A stretch of 64,000 nucleotides of DNA from Neocallimastix lanati (nom. inval.). Its lineage: Eukaryota > Neocallimastigomycota > Neocallimastigomycetes > Neocallimastigales > Neocallimastigaceae. Where the stretch lies: assembly GCA_016946835.1 (NCBI GenBank), contig JACVTC010000120.1:64001-128000 (forward strand), given 5' to 3'. A model generated the notes under the pieces. It was not told the origin of the DNA, made no database searches, and saw only the letters and a program-made list of their open reading frames with translations. Position numbers and translations under genes: made by a program. Each line of letters starts with the position of its first letter. Position 1 is the first letter of the stretch. Positions 52,497-64,000 of the stretch are shown piece after piece.

Positions 52497-54136
52497 CTAT
52501 TTTTCGGAATATTCTGGGGGTTTATCATCCTCTGTTTCATTTTTTAATTTATAAAGTTTAACTTCTCTTTCTTTTTCACTATGACCTAGACTTTTGTTGT
52601 TTGCACCTGGATTTTTATTATTATTATTATTTTCATTATTTAAATTTATTTCATTTGAATTTTTATCATTAATAGTTTCATCTGAATTTTGAATATTTAA
52701 TGATTTGTTATTATTGTATTGATTACCACTTAAAACAGGTGACATAAGTTTATTCATATTCATATTATTACTTATATTCATATTATTACCTATATTCATA
52801 TTATTACTCATATTCATATTATTACCCATGTTCATATTATTACCCATGTTCATATTATTACCCATATTTATATTATTACCCATATTTATATTATTACCCA
52901 TGTTCATATTATTACCCATGTTCATATTATTACCCATGTTCATATTATTACTCATGTTCATATTATTACCCATATTCATATTCATTCTCATATTCATATT
53001 CATTCTCATATTCATATTCATTGGGTAACTACCATTTTGAGATGAGAAAAATCTATTATTAAATCTATTCTGTGGTATAAATGAACCCGGATAATTATTT
53101 TGTGGTATAACTAATGAACCTCGATAGTTATTTTGTGGTATAATTAATGAGTCTTGATAGTTATTTTGTGGCAAAACTAATGAGCCTCGATAATTATTTT
53201 GAGAAGCATAAATTGCATTGAAAACATTTGGATTTAAATTATTATTATATCCATTTAGATTATTATTGTTGCTACTGTTGCTACTGTTACCATCGTTGCT
53301 ACTGTTGCTATTATTGCTATTATCATTATTATTAACAAAATCACTTTGAACAAAATTCAAAGGCTCCTGATAAATAAATGATTGGACACCATTATAGGAA
53401 TTTAGATTAGGAGAATTTATGACGAAACTACTTTGACTTTGACTTTGACTTTGACTTTGATTTTGATTTTGATTTTGATTTTGATTTTGATTTTGATTTT
53501 GATTTTGATTTTGATTAATATCCATTGAATTTTGATGTTCATCATTGAAAGAATTTATATCTTCAAAGTTATTTTCATGATTTTCTGATACGCTTTGGGA
53601 ACTTGAATTGGTATTCATTGGTAAAGCAATACCTGTAGTAATAAGATTATCACTATTATTATCAAAAGTCTCATTTGAAGATAGGAAATCACTTTCTGTT
53701 TCGGATATCTCTTGATGAGATTCCATTTCACGAACTTTAGTATTTTCATGAATTGAGATATCTGATTCATCATTTCCATTTCCTTCATTTTTAGGTTTAG
53801 TCTTCCTTTTCTTTTTAATTCTTATAATAATAATAATCATTAGTATTAATATTAATATCACACCACCAATTACAGCAATTATATAATAGAAATATTTTTC
53901 AAATATATTTTTGACCTCAGTAGGGTTTAATATTGCATCAATCTCTTTCTGAGTACATGTATTATATAGGGTTTCAGATTCAATATCAGTAAATTTTTTT
54001 TCATTAATATGAATGGTTTCACAGGCATGACTTTGATAGCATAAAATTTTAACATTATCAAAATAGCAGTCTTTAACTATTGAATCACCAAATTTAATTA
54101 TTGAAGAACTCAACATTGGATTAAAACCAATGTCGC

Positions 54137-54181
<45 letters not shown>

Positions 54182-54192
54182 ATTAATTATTA

Positions 54193-54229
<37 letters not shown>

Positions 54230-54246
54230 ATTAATTATTATTATTA

Positions 54247-54277
<31 letters not shown>

Positions 54278-54278
54278 G

Positions 54279-54317
<39 letters not shown>

Positions 54318-54692
54318 AGAAGAAGAAGAAGAAGAAAAAGAAAAAGAAGAAGAAATAGTAAAAAAATTACTTACAATGAATCTGAAATTTTTAATTTAAA
54401 TATTTCATTAGGCAATTCAGTTAATTCATTATTAGATAAGTCTCTAAATAGATACAATATTATTTTTTTAAAAAAAAAAAAAAAAAGACGAATTATAGGT
54501 TCAGTATTTCTTTTACTTCTTTTAATTTATAATTTTTATTTTAATAAACTTTTACAATATTTTTAGTTCTTTTAATTCACTTATAGAAGATGGAATTGTT
54601 TCAATTTTATTATTTCCAAGGTATCTATATATTTAACAATATGTGTTTATATATGTATACATTTTATTAATAATAATTATTTAAAAGTATAG

Positions 54693-54747
<55 letters not shown>

Positions 54748-54875
54748 ATTGCATTACAAAACATTTAATATGGGAAGTTTAAATAATTCATCTGGCAATT
54801 CTTTTATTTCATTTGAAGATAATCCTCTATTAAATATTAATAATTATATATAAATTAATTATTTTATTCATTCAA

Positions 54876-54906
<31 letters not shown>

Positions 54907-56050
54907 TTCAATAATAATTTTAACTATTAATTAATATATTATACTTTACAAAAATTCTAACTCTTCTAAATTATTAATAATAGATGGAATTGTTTCAATT
55001 TTATTTTCACTAAGATCTCTATTAATATTTTTAATTATTTAATTATTTAATATTATATATATTATATTATATATATAAATATTTAGTATATTAAAGGCTT
55101 ACATTATATTTAATTTTTTTAAATTAAATAATTCAACAGGAAGGTTTGTTATTGCATTGTTAGATAGATCTCTATAAATTTTAAATAAATATTAAAAATA
55201 ATGAAAAATATATTAAAAAAATGATAATAAATAATTATAATTATTAATATATATATATATTTATTTAATTTTATAATAATATTATCTAATAATTATTATA
55301 TATATATTTTTACAAAACTTCCAGCCCTGCTAAGTTTGTTATAGATGGCGGAATAATCTCGATTTGATTAGAATGAAGAACTCTTATTATTTATTTAAGT
55401 TAAAATTTTAATTATTTGTTTATTTATTAAAGAAATTAATATTATATAGGTATATAATTTATAAAATCCTTACAATTTTTTTAAACTAGGTAATTCAAGT
55501 ATACTAGGAGGTATTTCTTTCATTGGATGTTTAGTTAAATAACTATTTATTATGTATATATTTATTAATATATTAAAAATCATATATGTAATTCAATATA
55601 TTTACATAATTATATCAATATCTTAATTTTTACAATGTTTCTAGTCTTGTAAATTTTGGAAATTCTAAAAAATTATAACTTTTGAAACCCTCCCTTCATA
55701 TATATTATATTTAATAATGAAAAATATTTATTTTTATATTCAGCTATATATATATTAATATTCTTTCATAAAGTAATAAGTATGCTATTATATTTAAATT
55801 ATTACACTCCAAGAAATGTAATATATCCTTCATTATCACATTCTATTCCTTGTGTATTGCAGCAATCATTATTATTATTCGTAAAAACCAAATTGAAATA
55901 GGAATATAATTCATAACAATCTCCTTGTTTTATAGGAGTGGATCCAATACCAAGTCCCTGAATTCCTTGTCCTGATACTATGTGGTAAAAGGATAATATA
56001 TTTTCTAAAGATAGTAATAATACAAAATGAAATAGTTTCATTTTTTTCAT
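52497..56050 (-). CDS. Leucine-rich-repeat single-pass membrane receptor-like protein
   Basis: Ten exons on the minus strand: 56050-55808, 55689-55634, 55542-55474, 55382-55314, 55171-55103, 55018-54950, 54826-54758, 54624-54556, 54443-54375, 54135-52497. Total 2421 nt, 806 aa. Signal peptide about 1-27, then an LRR N-cap with DCC and GIECD. Eight short LRRs follow, such as LDLSNNAITNLPVELFNLKKL. A Cys-bearing C-cap, a transmembrane helix about 343-366 (53891-53820) and basic RIKKKRK on the inner side come next. The long Asn/Gln/Ser-rich tail has NQ/SQ and NMNMGN repeats and ends in PPEYSEK. The seven exons 3-9 are each 69 nt and all their introns are phase 2. The exon 1 donor (GGA/GTGTAA) is the least certain. 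No kinase domain is present. A cell-surface recognition role and recruitment of WW-domain partners through the C-terminal PPEY are inferred. Confidence 0.85.
52750..53030 (-). repeat. In-frame NMNMGN-type coding repeat
   Basis: About fifteen 18-nt units encoding NMNMGN/NMNMSN variants in the receptor tail. The paralogous exon has the same array (about 60515-60775) with fewer units in a different order. A SQ/NQ hexamer array (about 53425-53515) also differs in length between paralogues. Confidence 0.85.
54138..54315. repeat. ATT microsatellite in receptor intron 9
   Basis: About 180 bases of ATT with TTAATT interruptions fill most of the 239-nt last intron of the LRR gene. The acceptor AG lies at 54137-54136, directly beside the repeat. 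The duplicate exon at 60.2-61.8 kb enters an ATT tract at the same place. Confidence 0.9.
54695..54745. repeat. 51-base poly-A in receptor intron 7
   Basis: Uninterrupted A run (T on the coding strand) inside the 133-nt intron between exons 7 and 8. It occupies over a third of the intron. Exact length is prone to sequencing error. Confidence 0.8.
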
Positions 56051-56314
56051 ATAATATTTTTGCTCTTATGTATATTTGTGACAGAAATAGAAGTTTTAAC
56101 AAGAATTTTTTATAATATTTTTAATAATATAAAAATTTTTATAGTTTAGTAAAAAAAATATTTATTATATATTATAAATAAGTATTTAAATATATTATTT
56201 TTTATTTCTTAATATGATATTTTCATAATCCACCCTATGTTTTATTTTATTATTATTTATAAAAAAATTTTATTTTAATATAATAATATAATAAACCACT
56301 TTCAGTTTTTTTTT

Positions 56315-56551
<237 letters not shown>

Positions 56552-58319
56552 CATTATTTTATTATATTATTTATTTATTGATTCTTAATAATTATTTATT
56601 CACTTATTTCTATTTATTTATCAAATAAATATATTTACAAAAAGTGTAGTTATGTATTTATTAATACTTATTAATACTTACCCTTGTTTTTTTATATTAC
56701 ATATGTATAAACTATCAATCTATATATATATATTTAAAATTTTTTTATATTAATAATTTTTTAATTTTTTTTTTTTATTTAAAGATAGATAGTATTTTTT
56801 TTTATCCTTTATATATATCTACTTTAATCTGTCTTTTTATCCTTTTTTTTTTTAATTTTTTTATTTTATTTTATTTTATTTTATTTTATTTATTTATAAA
56901 ATAAAAATAAAAATAACAAGAAAGCTTTTTTATTTGGTTCCATGGTTTTTCCTATAAAAATAATTTCTCTCCACATAAGAATTTTTATTATTTTTTTACT
57001 TTTTCTTTTCAATAATTAAAATATATATGTATCATAATAATAATAATAATAATATATATGTATATATTATACATGGTATTATATAAAATATTTAATTAAA
57101 TGAAAAAAAAAATTAAATAAGAATTTAAGTTTGAAACAAATATGATGAATATATGAAAATATATTATATATAAAGAAAAAAATAAAAATGCATTTTTATA
57201 TATTAAATTTAATATCTTCACTTCAATAATGTCCTGTATAAAAAATTGTATTTATTTAATTATATTTAATATTGATAATGAAAACTCTTCAAACATTATC
57301 TCCTTCCCCCATAAGATACTCTCTTTTTTTTTTTTTTTTTTTTGTTGAATGCTTTTTGTTTTATATAAAATGAAAAATGATTCAAAGAATTAAATACTCT
57401 TTAAAAAAAAAAAAAAAAAAAAGAAAGATAGAAAGAAAGAAAGAAAAAATAAAATTCTCTTTATAATAAAAAAAAAATTTTTTTTTTAAAAAATAAAGAA
57501 AATGTCCTTAAAATGGTATTTCATAAAACAGGATTTAATATAATAAAAAAACAGAAAATAAAACTTATTTTTTTTTATTTTTTTATTTTTTTATTTTTTA
57601 TTTTTTATTTTTAAATTAAACTACATAAATAATAAAAATCAAAACTTTTATTATAAGTTTATAATAATTTTTTCTTTTCTTGAGTTTATTTCAATAATAA
57701 AACCATTATTTTTATTTTATCTTAATATTTGTACAATAAAAATTAGAAAATATAAATATTAATAAATATTAAATATAATTATAGTCAATATCAAATATAT
57801 ATATATATATCCTTTATTTTATTGTTTTAAAAAAAATAATAATTTTTTAGATAATAAATATTCCTTTTTACAACAGATATTCATCTTTGCTTATATTTAT
57901 TTAACATATAATTATCATGGTAATATTACATAAGTTTTTCTCATCGAAGATAAAAAAAACTAAATAATTATATTCTTTTATCATTTATTATATATGTATA
58001 TATATATTATTTTTTATTTTTATTTAAAATAATAATAAAAGTTAAAAAGTTATTAAATATATAAAATATTTATCAAAATAAAAAAAAAAAAATATTAATT
58101 ATAATATTTAAATATAATTTATTAAATTTTCACTTTTTTTAAAAAATTATGAAATTATGAATTAATTTTTGATTAAGATAAAAGTTCAGCTTTGCTTGAA
58201 AAAATAGAAATAGAATAAATTCAAAGTTAATAAAAGTATGTTATTAGTAAAAGAAAAGAAAATTTTTTTATTCTTTTAATTATTGATATTATATAAAATA
58301 TATTATTATATCAATAAAA
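56552..58319. other. Gene-free AT-rich stretch
   Basis: Upstream of the receptor gene: T/A homopolymers, ATTTT pentamers near 56865-56890 and 57580-57610, and short AT runs. No gene or RNA recognised. Confidence 0.55.
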
Positions 58320-58364
58320 TAATAAATAATTAAATAATAAAATATTAATATGAATATTTATTAA

Positions 58365-58396
<32 letters not shown>

Positions 58397-58720
58397 AATT
58401 AATTAATAATTGAATAATAAATAATAAATAATAAATAATAAATAATAAAGAGTATTATTAATAAATAATAATAAATAATATATAATAAATAATAAATAAT
58501 TATAAAAAGAGTATTTAATAATAAATAAATAATAATAAATAATAAAATGAGTATTTATTAATAAATAATAAATAATTAAATAATAAAATGAATATTTATT
58601 GATAAATAATAAATAATTAAATAATAAAATGAATATTTATTAATAAATAAATAAATAAATAAATAAACAATTAATAATTAATTAATAATTGAATAATAAA
58701 TAATTAAATAAATAAATATA
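58320..58720 (+). repeat. AAATAAT / GAGTATTTATTAATAAAT repeat region
   Basis: AAATAATAAAT arrays interrupted by GAGTATT and AATGAATATTTATTAATAA elements, the same family as at 17.0, 18.8 and 20.9 kb. It abuts R1 copy 2. Confidence 0.75.
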
Positions 58721-58726
58721 ATTATA

Positions 58727-59112
58727 ATTTCTATTAATTGAAACTTGTACAGCCTTTAAAACCTTTAAAGCATTAATTATTAATTTAATGTTATAAATAA
58801 AGTATAAAATTTAACTCCATTAAATTTTTTTTTAAATTTTTTAATAAGATTTGGTTTCTGCACTGTACTGCGCATTGATTAAAGTAAATAAATTTAAAAA
58901 GTTTGTCAAGTTTTTAGGTTATACTATTCCTATTAAATAATATTAAATTATTATTAAAAAAAAAAAAAAAAATTAATAAAAAAAACTATATTAATCTTAT
59001 TTTATTAATCTTTTTTTTATTAATTATTTTTTTAAGTTTTCGAAATAATGGTTTATTTTTCATCGATAATCAGCTTTATTATTATTATTAAACAATATTA
59101 TTATTATTATTA

Positions 59113-59191
<79 letters not shown>

Positions 59192-59296
59192 TATTATTAT
59201 TATTATTATAAAATTATCTTTTATGACAATATTTATTAATGTCTCATATTGATAATTGAAATCTAATACAAACATAAAATGATCAAGTAACTTTAC
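58727..59296 (-). repeat. Dispersed repeat R1, copy 2 (uninterrupted site)
   Basis: Homologous to 39200-39690; includes the GGTTTCTGCACTGTACTGCG and CATTGATTAAAG blocks. It has an extra AAGTTTGTCAAG... segment at 58895-58980 that copy 1 lacks. It runs straight into R2 at 59290, so it represents the state without the 6.3 kb insertion. Confidence 0.8.
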
Positions 59297-59517
59297 TCAA
59301 TAAATATATTATAAATTGTGAAATATATTTGAAATATATAAATAATCAACGAAACGAATATGAATATTTTTAAAAAAAATACATTTTAAAATAAAATATA
59401 AAAAAATATATGTAATCTTAGGATGAGATAGTAATTTTTTTTTTTTTTTCATTATTTTATGAAGTATCTCTGATAATATTTGCATCTCAATGGCCATCCT
59501 CTATGTTTATTTTACTT
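59290..59517 (-). repeat. Dispersed repeat R2, copy 2
   Basis: Homologous to 45958-46190. Contiguous with R1. On the minus strand R2-R1 would form an LTR-like unit of about 0.78 kb; its true ends cannot be set from two copies. Confidence 0.8.
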
Positions 59518-59541
59518 TATTTTTGATCCAATCTTTTATTT

Positions 59542-59595
<54 letters not shown>

Positions 59596-59624
59596 TTTAT
59601 TTATTTTTATTTATTTATTTATTT

Positions 59625-59655
<31 letters not shown>

Positions 59656-59750
59656 TTTTATTATTACCTTATCGAAATTTTTATTTTATTTCTTTTTTTA
59701 TAATATTTTAATATTATAAAAAAATATATATAATATATATATAATATATC

Positions 59751-59781
<31 letters not shown>

Positions 59782-60246
59782 TATTTTAATTCATAAAATC
59801 AATTTATAATTAAATTGATTTATTATTTATAGACTTTACAAAAATATAAAAAAAAAAATTCAGCTTTAAATTTATTTGATCAACATATAAGAAAAAATAT
59901 TATTACTATCATTACTATTAATATTAATATTAATATTATAATTTTTTTTGCTTATAATTCACAATTATAATATTACAATTATAATATTACAATTATTATT
60001 TAATATTAAAATAATAATTTTTTTAAAGACAAAAAAAAAAATATTATTAATATTTTTTCAATGGAATTAATTTTTTCATTGGAATCAATTTTTTCATTGG
60101 AATTAATATTTTTTCAATGTGCCAAAAAAAATTTTTTAATGATATTTCAATTTTGTAATAATAATACTATATATATATATATGATATATATATATATATT
60201 TTTAATTTTATTTTTAATTATTCATATGTATATATTTATATATGGA
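59518..60246. other. TTTA array and duplicated receptor 3' flank
   Basis: TTTA tetramers (59538-59660) lead into sequence homologous to 52010-52496 (TTATTACCTTATCGAAATT onward). An ATTTTTTCATTGGAAT-type triplication at 60057-60120 is private to this copy. Hydrophobic frames here are not genes. Confidence 0.6.
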
Positions 60247-61828
60247 CTATTTTTCGAAATATTCTGGGAGTTTATCATCCTCTGTTTCATTTTTTAATTT
60301 ATAAAGTTTAACTTCTCTTTCTTTTTCACTATGACCTAGACTTTTGTTGTTTGCACCTGGATTTTTATTATTATTATTATTTTCATTATTTAAATTTATT
60401 TCATTTGAATTTTTATCATTAATAGTTTCATCTGAATTTTGAATATCTAATGATTTGTTATTATTGTATTGATTACCACTTAAAACAGGTGACATAAGTT
60501 TATTCATATTCATATTATTACTTATATTCATATTATTACCTATATTCATATTATTACTCATATTCATATTTTTACTCATATTCATATTATTACCCATGTT
60601 CATATTATTACCCATGTTCATATTATTATCCATGTTCATATTATTACCCATATTTATATTATTACCCATGTTCATATTATTACCCATGTTCATATTATTA
60701 CTCATGTTCATATTATTACCCATATTCATATTCATTCTCATATTCATATTCATTCTCATATTCATATTCATTGGGTAACTACCATTTTGAGATGAGAAAA
60801 ATCTATTATTAAATCTATTCTGTGGTATAAATGAACCTCGATAGTTATTTTGTGGTATAATTAATGAGTCTCGATAGTTATTTTGTGGCAAAACTAATGA
60901 GCCTCGATAATTATTTTGAGAAGCATAAATTGCATTGAAAACATTTGGATTTAAATTATTATTATATCCATTTAGATTATTATTGTTGCTACTGTTGCTA
61001 CTGTTACCATCGTTGCTACTGTTGCTATTATTGCTATTATCATTATTATTAACAAAATCACTTTGAACAAAATTCAAAGGCTCCTGATAAATAAATGATT
61101 GGACACCATTATAGGAATTTAGATTAGGAGAATTTATGACGAAACTACTTTGACTTTGACTTTGACTTTGACTTTGATTTTGATTTTGATTTTGATTTTG
61201 ATTTTGATTAATATCCATTGAATTTTGATGTTCATCATTGAAAGAATTTATATCTTCAAAGTTATTTTCATGATTTTCTGATACGCTTTGGGAACTTGAA
61301 TTGGTATTCATTGGTAAAGCAATACCTGTAGTAATAAGATTATCACTATTATTATCAAAAGTCTCATTTGAAGATAGGAAATCACTTTCTGTTTCGGATA
61401 TCTCTTGATGAGATTCCATTTCACGAACTTTAGTATTTTCATGAATTGAGACATCTGATTCATCATTTCCATTTCCTTCATTTTTAGGTTTAGTCTTCCT
61501 TTTCTTTTTAATTCTTATAATAATAATAATCATTAGTATTAATATTAATATCACACCACCAATTACAGCAATTATATAATAGAAATATTTTTCAAATATA
61601 TTTTTGACCTCAGTAGGGTTTAATATTGCATCAATCTCTTTCTGAGTACATGTATTATATAGGGTTTCAGATTCAATATCAGTAAAATTTTTTTCATTAA
61701 TATGAATGGTTTCACAGGCATGACTTTGATAGCATAAAATTTTAACATTATCAAAATAGCAGTCTTTAACAGTTGAATTACCAAATTTAATTATTGAAGA
61801 ACTCAACTTTGGATTAAAATCAATGCCG
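60247..61828 (-). pseudogene. Duplicated last exon of the LRR receptor, orphaned
   Basis: Homologous to exon 10 of the receptor gene (54135-52497). It preserves the acceptor context (AG at 61830-61829) and an intact 526-codon frame with the Cys-rich cap, transmembrane helix, NQ/SQ and NMNMGN repeats and C-terminus. Differences are few: DSIVK to NSTVK, EKKF to EKNF, DISIH to DVSIH, fewer repeat units, and PPEYSEK changed to LPEYFEK. No signal peptide or LRR exon lies upstream. Instead an ATT tract leads into copia integrase. As it stands it lacks a start and secretion signal, hence pseudogene or exon relic. The intact frame means the duplication is recent or conversion has kept it open. Confidence 0.85.
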
Positions 61829-61829
61829 C

Positions 61830-64000
<2,171 letters not shown>

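Overview
The window is extremely AT-rich nuclear DNA with long homopolymer, AT-dinucleotide and AAT/ATT tracts, short GT-AG introns and Asn/Gln/Ser/Thr-rich proteins. The two C2H2 fingers of the 27.8-34.5 kb gene have the fungal Nrg1/Mig-like pattern (SGHxxRH ... GRQDNxxQHY). Together these suggest a fungus of the anaerobic gut (Neocallimastigomycota) type. This is inference from style; no marker gene is present.

Layout. 0.77-1.5 kb: single-exon gene with an AMPK-beta/CBM48-like glycogen-binding domain. 4.6-15.2 kb (+): what look like many separate low-complexity ORFs join, with consistent splice phases, into one nine-exon gene of about 2162 aa. 15.2-27.8 kb: gene desert of heptamer, pentamer and AT arrays. 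27.8-34.5 kb (+): two-exon gene of about 2042 aa with two zinc fingers, the intron cutting through finger 1. 35-39 kb (-): dead Ty1/copia element lacking its RT core. 39.2-46.2 kb: a dispersed repeat split by a 6.3 kb insertion that contains a broken LINE (-) bounded by about 0.4 kb direct repeats. 46.9-47.3 kb: a GC-richer repeat-like island with a tRNA-like core. 47.8-49.2 kb (+): decayed FLYWCH/MULE transposase. 49.3-51.4 kb: satellite array. 52.5-56.05 kb (-): ten-exon leucine-rich-repeat membrane receptor in which each internal LRR is exactly one 69-nt phase-2 exon. 58.7-64 kb: second copy of the dispersed repeat, a duplicate of the receptor's last exon, and a second copia fragment joined to it through an ATT tract.

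The genes do not form an operon-like unit. The left half (to 34.5 kb) holds three host genes. The right half is a nest of transposable elements around an LRR receptor locus, part of which has been duplicated and fused to retrotransposon sequence. The most distinctive observations are the exon-per-LRR architecture, the microsatellite-mediated receptor/copia chimera, the very long duplication around the LINE, and a 21/22-nt box shared by the LINE and the GC-richer island.
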